Below, piece after piece: positions 1 to 8,034 of a stretch of DNA of 64,000 nt (position 1 is the first letter of the stretch; every line of letters starts with the position of its first letter). Position numbers and translations under genes: made by a program. The notes under the pieces were generated by a model. That model was given only the letters and a program-made list of their open reading frames with translations. It was not told the DNA's origin and made no database searches. Source of the stretch: Arthrobacter bambusae (GTDB lineage Bacteria > Actinomycetota > Actinomycetes > Actinomycetales > Micrococcaceae); assembly GCF_030812595.1 (NCBI RefSeq), contig NZ_JAUSSZ010000014.1, forward strand, positions 1-64,000. Reading direction: 5' to 3'.

Positions 1-349
1 GATGGAAGCCGGCACTGAACGCCTTCGCCATCACCTTCGAAGGCAGAATCACATAACGCCAACACCCGAATCCACCGTTAAACGGACACTCCCCCCCGGC
101 CAGCTAGGTGACCGGGCGTCCGGCCACAAGCCGTCATACCTGACCGGGCGTCCGGCCAAAAGCCGTCATACCTGACCGGGCGTCCGGCCAAAACCCGCAC
201 GATGTGACCGGGCGTCCGGCCAAAAGCCGACAAATGTGACCGGGCGTCCGGCCAAAAGCCGTCATACCTGCGCGAGGGTTCACTTCCGAAGACTCGGCGA
301 ATACGCTGAAGCAAGCTGTCCCATTCCCCGTCCCTAGCTATGGAGACCC
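1..349. other. Gene-free left edge with tandem repeats
   Basis: I see no convincing gene. Bases 1-108 have no recognised feature. Bases 109-268 hold the 32-bp tandem repeat listed separately. Bases 269-349 form the upstream region of the debranching enzyme, with a short SD-like GGAG at 342-345. The open frames here read through the repeats in different frames (32 is not a multiple of 3) and look non-coding. Confidence 0.6.
109..268. repeat. Five-unit 32-bp tandem repeat
   Basis: Units start at 109, 141, 173, 205 and 237, an exact 32-bp period. Each begins TGACCGGGCGTCCGGC; most variation is in the last 10 bases. The GC core GACCGGGCGTCCGGCC is an imperfect palindrome (12 of 16 positions symmetric), so each unit could form a small stem. 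There are no unique spacers, so this is not a CRISPR. It sits 80 bp upstream of the debranching-enzyme gene. Function is unknown; a REP-like element or a protein-binding array are possibilities. Confidence 0.9.
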
Positions 350-2518
350 TTGATGACAGGTTGGAATGCCGAGAACCTTGCAGGTTCGCCCGGCGCAGGT
401 GCCGTGACGTTGTTGGCAGGAACATCGTTTTGCGTTTCTGCGGCCAACGGCGATATGGACCAATTGCGCCCACACGGGATGTTCTTCCGTGACACGCGGT
501 TCATTTCGAACTGGGCGCTCGCGGTGAACGGCCAACCCATCGAGGCTTTGGGTTCTCCTGTCCCGGTGCCCTTCCGCGCTGATTTTGTCGGCCGCGCGGC
601 ACGCACCGATGGTTTGGCAGACAGCCACCTGCTGGTTGAACGCAGACGGAGCCTGTTCGGCGGGGTCCGCGAAGAGATCACTGTCAGGAATTTCTCCAAC
701 AAGCCCGCCCGCACCACGGTTTCACTCACCCTCAACGCGGACTTTGCCGACATCTTCGAAGTCAAGGAGGGTCGGGCACGCCACGAGAGTGTGCATTTGG
801 CGCGGGATGGCGACGGTTCGTTGGTTCTTGAGTCCCGGAGGCAGGGGCGGCACGTCCTGGTCACCATTGATGCCCCGAATGGCGTGGTTGATGGAGATGT
901 CATCAGCTATGACATCTCCATTGCGCCCCAAGGGCACTGGTCCACGGGTGTGACTGCCACGCCCCGCATCGACGGAGTCGGACCAGAGGCGGACGCCCGG
1001 GTTTGGGGAGACCAAGATCCCCATGACGTCCCGGAGGAAAGGCAGCAGGAATGGCAAGGCAAGGTGCCAACAACGGAACTTGCCAACAAGGCCTTCGAAA
1101 AGGCGCTGGCCCAGAGCAGGGCAGACCTCGGCTCCCTCAGGATCTTCGACCCCGCCCATCCCGGGCGGACGGTGGTGGCTGCGGGCTCGCCTTGGTTCAT
1201 GGCTCTTTTCGGCCGGGACTCGCTCCTGACTTCCTTCATGACTCTTCCGCTGGATCCTTCGCTGGCCCTGGGAACGCTCAAAACCTTGGCAGACCACCAG
1301 GGCCGGACCGTTAACCCGCTCAGCGAGGAGGAGCCCGGCCGGATCCTGCACGAGGTGCGTCTCGGCGCCAGCACAGGCCTTGCGCTCGGGGGCGGCAGCG
1401 CCTACTACGGTTCAGTCGACGCAACGCCGCTGTTCGTCACCCTCGCCGGGGAGCTCACACGTTGGGGGTTCCATTCCGAAGTCGCGGAATCACTTCTGCC
1501 CGCCGTGGACCGGGCCTTGGACTGGATCCGCGACTATGGGGACGCCGACGGCGACGGCTTCGTCGAGTACGAACGGGCCACCGACCATGGCCTCCTCAAT
1601 CAGGGTTGGAAGGATTCGGGGGACGGCATCAATTTCGCCGACGGCACGCTGGCAGAGGCGCCGATCGCCTTGTGCGAAGTCCAAGGCTATGTGTACACCG
1701 CGTATCTCAGCAGGGCCTTGATGGCCCAGGAAGAAGGCGATCTGAAGCGGGCCGCGGTGTGGGGCGCCCGGGCAGCCGAGCTCAAGCGAATTTTCAATGA
1801 GCAATTCTGGCTCCCTGACCGCGGGTATTTCGCGATCGCCCTCGATCGCGACAAGCGCCCGGTGGATGCATGCGCGTCCAATATGGGCCACTGCCTATGG
1901 AGCGGAATCATCGACGACGACAAGGCCCCGTTGGTCGCGGAGCGGCTGATGTCGGACAGCATGTTCACGGGCTGGGGCGTCCGGACCCTGGCTTCGGACA
2001 TGGCGGCGTACAACCCGGCGAGCTACCACAACGGCTCGGTGTGGCCGCACGACAACGCCCTCATCGCCGCCGGATTGATGCGCTATGGCTTCATTGAGGA
2101 AGCCCAGCGCCTCGTCACGGGTGTCCTCGAAGCTGCCGACGCTTTTGGCGGACGGCTACCGGAGTTGTTTTGCGGTTTGGACAGGCAGACCTACGGGATG
2201 CCGGTTCCGTACCCCTCATCGTGCTCGCCGCAAGCGTGGGCTGCCGCCACACCGGTCCATCTGCTGCGGGTTCTCCTCCGTTTCGATCCGTGCCTCACCC
2301 ACGGGGGCCTCTGGCTGGCACCCGTGGTCCCCCCGGGCTTCGGTGAGATCAAAATGCGGAACATCCCCCTCGCCGGCTCCAGGATCTCCGTGAAGGTAGT
2401 CGACGGCGAAACGCGGGTCAGGAACCTGCCCGAGGATGTGGTGCTGCACAGCGAAGCCCGCAAGCCGCTTGCCGATCTCTTGGACGTCCACCATGTCACC
2501 GCAGGACGGGGGCGCTAG
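350..2518 (+). CDS. Amylo-alpha-1,6-glucosidase (glycogen debranching family)
   Basis: The 722-residue protein has an N-terminal GDE_N-type beta domain (about residues 15-200, with HGMFFRDTRFISNW) and a C-terminal alpha/alpha toroid like GH15/GH63 glucosidases (about 270-650, with WFMALFGRDSL, GWKDSGD and SVWPHDNALIA). The family hydrolyses alpha-1,6 or related alpha-glucosidic linkages in glycogen-like or cytoplasmic glucans. The frame opens with TTG at 350; ATG at 353 is equally possible, with GGAG at 342-345. It is followed without a gap by a GT4 gene, so the two are probably co-transcribed. The pairing suggests alpha-glucan or trehalose-type metabolism, but the exact substrate cannot be read from sequence. 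Confidence 0.85.
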   Translation: MMTGWNAENLAGSPGAGAVTLLAGTSFCVSAANGDMDQLRPHGMFFRDTRFISNWALAVNGQPIEALGSPVPVPFRADFVGRAARTDGLADSHLLVERRRSLFGGVREEITVRNFSNKPARTTVSLTLNADFADIFEVKEGRARHESVHLARDGDGSLVLESRRQGRHVLVTIDAPNGVVDGDVISYDISIAPQGHWSTGVTATPRIDGVGPEADARVWGDQDPHDVPEERQQEWQGKVPTTELANKAFEKALAQSRADLGSLRIFDPAHPGRTVVAAGSPWFMALFGRDSLLTSFMTLPLDPSLALGTLKTLADHQGRTVNPLSEEEPGRILHEVRLGASTGLALGGGSAYYGSVDATPLFVTLAGELTRWGFHSEVAESLLPAVDRALDWIRDYGDADGDGFVEYERATDHGLLNQGWKDSGDGINFADGTLAEAPIALCEVQGYVYTAYLSRALMAQEEGDLKRAAVWGARAAELKRIFNEQFWLPDRGYFAIALDRDKRPVDACASNMGHCLWSGIIDDDKAPLVAERLMSDSMFTGWGVRTLASDMAAYNPASYHNGSVWPHDNALIAAGLMRYGFIEEAQRLVTGVLEAADAFGGRLPELFCGLDRQTYGMPVPYPSSCSPQAWAAATPVHLLRVLLRFDPCLTHGGLWLAPVVPPGFGEIKMRNIPLAGSRISVKVVDGETRVRNLPEDVVLHSEARKPLADLLDVHHVTAGRGR

Positions 2519-3541
2519 GTGCGCATCGGCCTGGTTGCCCCGCCGTGGATTACGGTCCCGCCGCCCGCATACGGAGGCACTGAATCGATCATCGATATCC
2601 TTGCTCGCGGCTTGGCTGGCGCGGGCCACGACGTGCTTCTCGCGGCGGCATCGGGAAGCACATGTCCAGTGGCCAAAGTCCCCGGCACGCCGCCTGCCGA
2701 CGGCTCGAGGATAGGGAACGGGACGGACGAGCTCCGGCACAGCGTCTACGCGTTCGCGGCCATGGAGGACGTGGACCTCATCCACGACAACACGCTGGCG
2801 GGGCCGCTATACCGGCATCGGCCGGAGGGAACGCCCCTCGTCGCAACGGCCCATCTCCCTTTTTCGGCCGAAAACCATGACATCTACCGGGCGATGGCCA
2901 CCGACACCGCGATCATTGCCATCTCACAGCATCAAGCTGACTCAGCACCCGGGATCAGGGTGCGGCGCGTCATCCACCACGGGATAGATACGCAATCCGT
3001 CCCCTTCGGAGCCGGTGACGGCGGCTACGCCAGTTTCCTTGGCCGGATGCACCCGGGCAAGGGACTGCCGGAAGCGATAGAGACGGCCCGCCTGGCACAG
3101 GTACCGCTGCGAATCGCGGCCAAAATGTACAGCGCGGAAGAGCATGAGTATTACGCCTCGGTCATCGCACCGCTTTTGGGGCCCGACGTCGAATACCTCG
3201 GCGAACTGAACGCCACGGACAAGTTCGTCCTCCTGGGCGGCTCCATGGCGCTGTTGAATCCGCTTCAATGGGACGAGCCCTTCGGGATGGCCATGATCGA
3301 GGCCCTCGCCGCCGGGACGCCGGTGGTAGCCACGTTCCGCGGGTCCGCCCCGGAGATCGTCTCGGAGGGCGTCACCGGCCATCTCCGTTCCAGTCCACCG
3401 GAGCTGGCCGAAGCCCTCATCGCCGCCGCCACGTTGGACCGGAAAGAGTGCCGCGCGGCCGCGGAGAACTACTTCAGCGCCGAAAGGATGGTGGCCGAAC
3501 ACCTCGCGCTCTATGAGGAACTCATCGCCGAACAAAAGTGA
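2519..3541 (+). CDS. Glycosyltransferase family 4 (GT-B)
   Basis: A 340-residue GT-B fold protein. The N-terminal loop has PPAYGGTESI, and the C-terminal nucleotide-sugar site has EPFGMAMIEALAAGTPVV (the E-x7-E motif) followed by GSAPEIV. The GTG start directly abuts the TAG of the debranching gene, which implies translational coupling. There is no signal peptide, so it is cytosolic. GT4 enzymes of this type transfer sugars from nucleotide donors in glycan or glycolipid synthesis. Donor and acceptor are not predictable here; neighbours suggest carbohydrate storage or envelope glycan work. Confidence 0.85.
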   Translation: MRIGLVAPPWITVPPPAYGGTESIIDILARGLAGAGHDVLLAAASGSTCPVAKVPGTPPADGSRIGNGTDELRHSVYAFAAMEDVDLIHDNTLAGPLYRHRPEGTPLVATAHLPFSAENHDIYRAMATDTAIIAISQHQADSAPGIRVRRVIHHGIDTQSVPFGAGDGGYASFLGRMHPGKGLPEAIETARLAQVPLRIAAKMYSAEEHEYYASVIAPLLGPDVEYLGELNATDKFVLLGGSMALLNPLQWDEPFGMAMIEALAAGTPVVATFRGSAPEIVSEGVTGHLRSSPPELAEALIAAATLDRKECRAAAENYFSAERMVAEHLALYEELIAEQK

Positions 3542-3573
3542 TCCTCCCAGCCAGATATGGCACCCTGAAAGTA

Positions 3574-4494
3574 ATGAGTTTTCCTAAGACGAGCCGGCTG
3601 CCGGCCATACGTTGGGCCGCTACCAAGCGCTGGGCGGGCGCTGGAGCGGGTTTCCTTTTTGTGCTCGCAACCTTGGCGTGCGTGGTCGCATTCATTGCCA
3701 CCTTCTATTTTTTCGTGCGCACCACAACGGGGCAGTACATCGACGAATCCGCCTTGGTGGAAGCCGCGACCATCAACGGTCCCACCGAGCGTGCAACCAC
3801 CCAGTTCCTCGATTGGTTGCCGGTCACCTCGGTGGCGATCGCCGCCGTCGTCGTCCTTTTCGTCACGATCAAGCGCCGCCGCTGGAAGTCCGCCGGGATC
3901 GCGCTGGCCGCCTGTGTCGCGGCAAACCTGGCAACCCAGCTCCTGAAGGACTGGTTTCCGAACAGGCCGTTCCGAGGCGTCCAGACCATTGAACTGAACT
4001 CGCTGCCCTCCGGTCACACCACATTGGCGGCTTCGGCCGCTGCGGCGGTGTTCTTGGTGGTATCCCCGCGGTGGCGGCCCTTGGCCGGGTTCCTCGGTGG
4101 CACTTTCGCGGTTGCGGCCGGAGTTTCCACGCTGATCAACCAGTGGCACCGGCCCGCCGACGTCGTCGCCGGGTTCCTCGTGGTTGGAGCCGTAATGCTG
4201 CCGGCTGGCTGGTTGGTATTGCGCACGGGAAAGCGCTGGAACGTCGAGGACAGCCGCGGTGAGCACTGGGCGTCGTCGCGCTTATGGCTTTTACTGTCGG
4301 TGCTTGCAGGGGTTGCCGCTGCGGCGGTTGCGGTCTATTCGCTGATCAAGATCGCACCTGGTTTCGGCCAGGAAAGCAGCACCACGAACTACTTCTGGGC
4401 CGGTGTCTCCCTGATCGTCATCACCGGTTATCTTGCAACGGTCGCTGCCACTTGGCTTTTCGACGTGAGTGCCCGACGGCGGCAGTCACCTTAA
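3574..4494 (+). CDS. PAP2-family membrane phosphatase
   Basis: A roughly 306-residue membrane protein carrying the three PAP2 signatures: KDWFPNRP, the PSGH box in LPSGHTT, and QWHRPADVVAG with the catalytic His and Asp. About six hydrophobic segments are visible. Family members dephosphorylate lipid phosphates such as undecaprenyl pyrophosphate or phosphatidic acid at the membrane. The frame can also open at GTG 3538, overlapping the GT4 stop as GTGA, but neither start has a strong SD; ATG 3574 gives a more typical basic N-terminus. It is probably in an operon with the two genes upstream. Confidence 0.82.
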   Translation: MSFPKTSRLPAIRWAATKRWAGAGAGFLFVLATLACVVAFIATFYFFVRTTTGQYIDESALVEAATINGPTERATTQFLDWLPVTSVAIAAVVVLFVTIKRRRWKSAGIALAACVAANLATQLLKDWFPNRPFRGVQTIELNSLPSGHTTLAASAAAAVFLVVSPRWRPLAGFLGGTFAVAAGVSTLINQWHRPADVVAGFLVVGAVMLPAGWLVLRTGKRWNVEDSRGEHWASSRLWLLLSVLAGVAAAAVAVYSLIKIAPGFGQESSTTNYFWAGVSLIVITGYLATVAATWLFDVSARRRQSP

Positions 4495-4554
4495 CGGCGT
4501 TCGTCGCCGACCGTCCTAGCGCACCGACCTAGCGCACCGTCGGAAGCACCTTCC
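4495..4554. repeat. Convergent gap with a short direct repeat
   Basis: This 60-bp gap separates converging genes. CCTAGCGCACCG occurs at 4515-4526 and again at 4528-4539. No clear stem followed by a T-run is visible, so I do not call a terminator. Confidence 0.5.
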
Positions 4555-5811
4555 TCAACCGCACCAGCTGGGGAGAAACCCGGGAACGCTTTTGAGGACG
4601 CTGCCTGATTTCATGTCCACCAGGTCGGTCCGGATGGGGGTCGGTTCGGCGCGGACGGGGTATTGGTCTCCCGTGTACTGCGGTGCTGCCGTCTCGACGG
4701 CGAGGTAGTCGTTGTCTGGGGAGAGGCACGTGTCCAGGATCCGGGACCAGGCGGCGGCCGGCTGGTAGAGCTGGCGCGAGCCGTTCTTGTCGGCGAGGTT
4801 GACCACGGACGCTTCCTTTCCGGCGTCGTACTTTCGCACTACCTGGACGTACTGGCCGGAAGCGGCGAGGACGATCGGTTGGCCAGCGGTGCTGGTGACC
4901 CCGTTGGCTGCATCGGGTACGAACGCGCCGGGGAGGGTGAGCGGCGTGGAGGTTCCGGTGGTGAGGTTGATGGTCGAATAGCGGGGCGGGTCTATGCCTT
5001 TTTTCAGCCCTTGGTCGGCGACGGCGAGTTCGTTGGTGCCGGGGACGAACCCCAGGAAGCCCGCATGCGCGCCCAAGGGCGATACCTTGCCGGTGTCCAG
5101 CGCATCGATGAGGAACATGGATTGGTCATCCGTCTGTGCCACCAAGGTTGCCGCCTCGGGGACAAAGCGCCAGTCCGCGGCCGAGACCGGTCCGTTGACC
5201 CCCTGGACGGCCCGGGGCGCGGAGGACGGGTTGTCGACGTCGTACACGAAGAGCGATTTCCAGTACTGGCCGGTGCCTGAAGAAGCGGTGAAGGTGAAGC
5301 CTATGAGGTGCTTGGATCCTGCCGCGTGAAGGTTGGCCACTGTCCCCAGGCTCGGCAATGGAACAAGTGTTGGCGGGCCGCCGGTGAGGGGGACGATCTC
5401 GAGCGAGCTGGTGTTGTCGTCGTTAAGCGTGACGACGGCGAGCGCGGAGGGAAGGGCCGCATACTCCTGGATGCGGGGGGCGCTGACGATGACGGTGCCC
5501 TGATCGTTGCCCGAGAGGCTTGTGCCGAGGATGGTGTCGGGCTTCTTCTGACCGCTGCTGTCCTTGCCGGTGTCCCTTTGCAGGCTGTACAGGGCGAACG
5601 CTGCAGGTGCGGCGGAGCGGGCCAGGGCCGAAGTGGAGTTGAGATGGGGCAGCTTCGAAAGGTTCGCGGCGGTCAGGGCGCCGGCAAGAAGGGCGAGGAT
5701 CGCGATGGTGCCGTAGAGGCGCCGCGCGAAGCGGCGCCCGGCCAGAAGCTCGGCCGCGGCCGCAATGGCTGCAGCCCGTTTGGCCGAGACGGGACGGCGC
5801 TTAGTAGACAT
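4555..5811 (-). CDS. Membrane-anchored protein with propeller-like repeats
   Basis: A 418-residue protein with a basic N-terminus, one membrane segment at about residues 33-53, and a long extracytoplasmic domain rich in short beta-strand-like runs with G/D turns (for example TVANLHAAGSKHLIGFTF and FVPGTNELAVADQG). This pattern is like TolB/WD40-type propellers, but I recognise no specific family. Its start overlaps the upstream TIGR03943-type gene by 11 bp, so it is the third gene of the 7646-4555 operon. A role with the permease pair (metal handling or envelope stress) is only an inference. Confidence 0.7.
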   Translation of the reverse strand: MSTKRRPVSAKRAAAIAAAAELLAGRRFARRLYGTIAILALLAGALTAANLSKLPHLNSTSALARSAAPAAFALYSLQRDTGKDSSGQKKPDTILGTSLSGNDQGTVIVSAPRIQEYAALPSALAVVTLNDDNTSSLEIVPLTGGPPTLVPLPSLGTVANLHAAGSKHLIGFTFTASSGTGQYWKSLFVYDVDNPSSAPRAVQGVNGPVSAADWRFVPEAATLVAQTDDQSMFLIDALDTGKVSPLGAHAGFLGFVPGTNELAVADQGLKKGIDPPRYSTINLTTGTSTPLTLPGAFVPDAANGVTSTAGQPIVLAASGQYVQVVRKYDAGKEASVVNLADKNGSRQLYQPAAAWSRILDTCLSPDNDYLAVETAAPQYTGDQYPVRAEPTPIRTDLVDMKSGSVLKSVPGFLPSWCG

Positions 5812-6598
5812 AGGGCTGCGCCGGCTGTGTGGTGGACTGGATGGTGTCCGGGATCAGGACGATCGCCTCGCGGCTGGCCGAGTTCGGGTTGGCGCGAAAG
5901 CCGCTGGTGACCGTGACCCAGCTATCGGTTTTGTATTCGTTTTGCCAGCCTGGGTGATATACGGGAACGCCAATCGGCTGGGCATCAACAGCGCAGCAGG
6001 TCACTACGAAACGGGTCACGAAGAATACGTTCGGATCTGTCTTGTCCGCACTAATGAACCCGGTGACGGTGGCAGTCTTGTCGGCAAAAAAGTCCTGCCC
6101 TGCGCCGGAGCGAAGCAACGATGCCCAGTCCCGCACTGTGAACGCGGAGTAGTCTCCCTTGCCGGACAGCGCGGGTGCTTTCAGCGTGAGGGCCGACGCC
6201 GAGCCGTTGAGGTCCCGCTGGGCAACGGTTGCGGTGGTAAGGGTCGACGGCGGCAGGACCAGGAGGCCGACGACGGCGGCGACCATGGTCAGTACGCTTC
6301 CGAGAGGCCACAGCCAGCCCCACCGCGAACGGTGGACGCCGCTGTGGTCGTGGGCGTCGCCGCGGGCGGCGCCGTGGGCGTCGCTGTGGTCGTGGGCGTC
6401 GTGCTCCGTGGGAGCAAAGGCAAAGGCCGCCAAGGCGAGCACTCCTGCGATCACGGCCATGACAACCGTGAACACGAAATACCGCGGGTGGATATACAAG
6501 GCAAGCTGGCCCGTGATGCCCAGCCAGATGGTCGCGACGAGGCCGATCAGGCTGAGAAGCACGCCCTGCCAGCGGCCCACGAGCCGTCTAATGACCAT
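5801..6598 (-). CDS. TIGR03943-family putative permease subunit, His-rich loop
   Basis: A 265-residue protein with two N-terminal membrane segments, a histidine/aspartate-rich loop (about residues 65-90, with EHDAHDHSDAHG then GDAHDHSGVH), a third membrane segment, and an extracytoplasmic domain with the CCAVDAQPIGVPV motif typical of TIGR03943 (B. subtilis YcgQ-like). This family is usually paired with COG0701 permeases, as here: its start overlaps the permease gene by 11 bp. The His-rich loop looks metal-binding, suggesting Zn, Ni or Co, but transport has not been shown for most members. Confidence 0.8.
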   Translation of the reverse strand: MVIRRLVGRWQGVLLSLIGLVATIWLGITGQLALYIHPRYFVFTVVMAVIAGVLALAAFAFAPTEHDAHDHSDAHGAARGDAHDHSGVHRSRWGWLWPLGSVLTMVAAVVGLLVLPPSTLTTATVAQRDLNGSASALTLKAPALSGKGDYSAFTVRDWASLLRSGAGQDFFADKTATVTGFISADKTDPNVFFVTRFVVTCCAVDAQPIGVPVYHPGWQNEYKTDSWVTVTSGFRANPNSASREAIVLIPDTIQSTTQPAQPYVY

Positions 6599-7646
6599 AG
6601 TTGACCGCCAATCCGAGGACCGCAGCGCAAAGTGCCACCAGCAGGCTTAACTGAAGGAGGGTCTTTGCGGTAAACGTAGTGCGCATCAGGGCAAGCATCT
6701 TCACGTCGATCATGGGCCCGAAAACGAGGAAAGCCACGATGCTTCCCGGCAGGAAGGTTGCGCCGAACGACAGGATGAAGAAGGCATCCACGTTTGAGCA
6801 GATCGCGACGACGAAAGCCAACAACATCAATGCCAGCACCGACCAGACGGGATTGCTGCCCAACGCAACCAGCACCTCGCGGGAAACGGCGACCTGGATC
6901 AGCCCCGCCATGCCCGCACCAATGAACAAAGCAGGCATCATTGCCCGCGTCTCCTGGGAGAACATCTGCACGCTGCGCCTGACCCTGCCGCCAGGGCCGC
7001 CGTCGTGGTCTGCTACGTTGCACGTTTCCTGGAACCGGGAGGTCAGCAGCTCCCCGGGCCGCGGATGCCGGCTGTAGATCCAGCCAACAAGGTTGGCGAT
7101 GAAGAAACCGCCCAGGACGCGGGAGGCCAGGATGCCGTTGCTCCAGCCGAATGCCTGCGCGGTGGTGACGATGGTTACGGGGTTCAGGATGGGCGCCGCG
7201 AACAGGAAAGTCATGGATTCCGCAACCGTGAGGCCTTTGACCACCAGACCGCGCGCCAGGGGAACATTCCCGCACTCGCAGACCGGCAGCAGCATCCCCA
7301 GCAGCGAAAGGAGCAGCCTCCGCAGGATAGGGCTCCGTGGCAGGCGACGGAGCAGCATGCCCTCCGGCAGCCAGACCTGGACGGCGATCGAGAGCACAAT
7401 CCCGAGGAAAACGAAGGGCAGGGACTCGACGACGACGCTGATCGACAACGTGGCAAAGTCGCGGGCGGCGTTGGGAAGTCCAAAAGCCTCCGTCGTGGAG
7501 GGTGCCAGCATTCGAACCGCCGCGAACAGTGCCATGAGTGCGAGTCCGATGGCCAGCCCGGCAGCAGACCTCGACGTGAAAGCGCGGACCGGGCTTCTGT
7601 GCTCGCGTTCCGGCTGTTTACGTTTGTCGACTGCAGGCAGCGTCAC
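6588..7646 (-). CDS. COG0701/DUF318 permease (YraQ/YcgR-like)
   Basis: About 352 residues and eight or more membrane segments. It carries the family motif LLPVCECGNVPLARGL, followed by the helix FLFAAPILNPVTIV. The frame extends to GTG 7664, but GGAGGAAGGA at 7653-7662 is a strong SD that best serves GTG 7646 (or 7652); I use 7646. It is the first gene of a three-gene coupled operon with the TIGR03943 partner and the propeller-like protein. The conserved Cys pair and the partner's His-rich loop point to a metal or thiol-reactive substrate; the true substrate is unknown. Confidence 0.82.
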   Translation of the reverse strand: MTLPAVDKRKQPEREHRSPVRAFTSRSAAGLAIGLALMALFAAVRMLAPSTTEAFGLPNAARDFATLSISVVVESLPFVFLGIVLSIAVQVWLPEGMLLRRLPRSPILRRLLLSLLGMLLPVCECGNVPLARGLVVKGLTVAESMTFLFAAPILNPVTIVTTAQAFGWSNGILASRVLGGFFIANLVGWIYSRHPRPGELLTSRFQETCNVADHDGGPGGRVRRSVQMFSQETRAMMPALFIGAGMAGLIQVAVSREVLVALGSNPVWSVLALMLLAFVVAICSNVDAFFILSFGATFLPGSIVAFLVFGPMIDVKMLALMRTTFTAKTLLQLSLLVALCAAVLGLAVNYGH

Positions 7647-7664
7647 GGGCACTCCTTCCTCCAC

Positions 7665-8034
7665 GGAGCCGGCCGGCCAAGCCTGGCCGGAAGGGGCTGG
7701 CGAAGTCGACTGTACACGCGGGGTACTTGCGCGGCTAGCCCTGGATAGAGCCCGGACACCGTTCCGAGTAGACGTTTGAGCAAGTACCTAGGCACATCAG
7801 AAGCTCCACCTAAGGAAGCGTAAGGACGAGCAGGAAGAACAGGTATTGACCACTCGTTTCAACGGTTGCTTGCGGTCGTAGCCTCGCAAGTACGTGAGTG
7901 TTAAATAGACAAGCGGCACCGAGTGCCACCGCTGGAAAACCAGATCGGACTCCTCTTTCGAGCGGCGCCTTCTTGGCCCACCAACGAGGGTCACCCGGCC
8001 GCCAGTGCACTACCCCGCTGGGGAGGAGTTGGCC
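7665..8034. other. Divergent intergenic region
   Basis: This 370-bp stretch separates the permease operon (leftward) and the deacetylase (rightward) and must hold both promoters. I found no credible gene; the open frames on the minus strand are low-quality. GGGAGGAG at 8021-8028 is a strong SD that fixes the deacetylase start at ATG 8035. No riboswitch or known operator was recognised. Confidence 0.55.

Noticed and set aside
109-268. CRISPR array
   Set aside because: The units are contiguous 32-bp tandem repeats with no unique spacers and no cas genes nearby.
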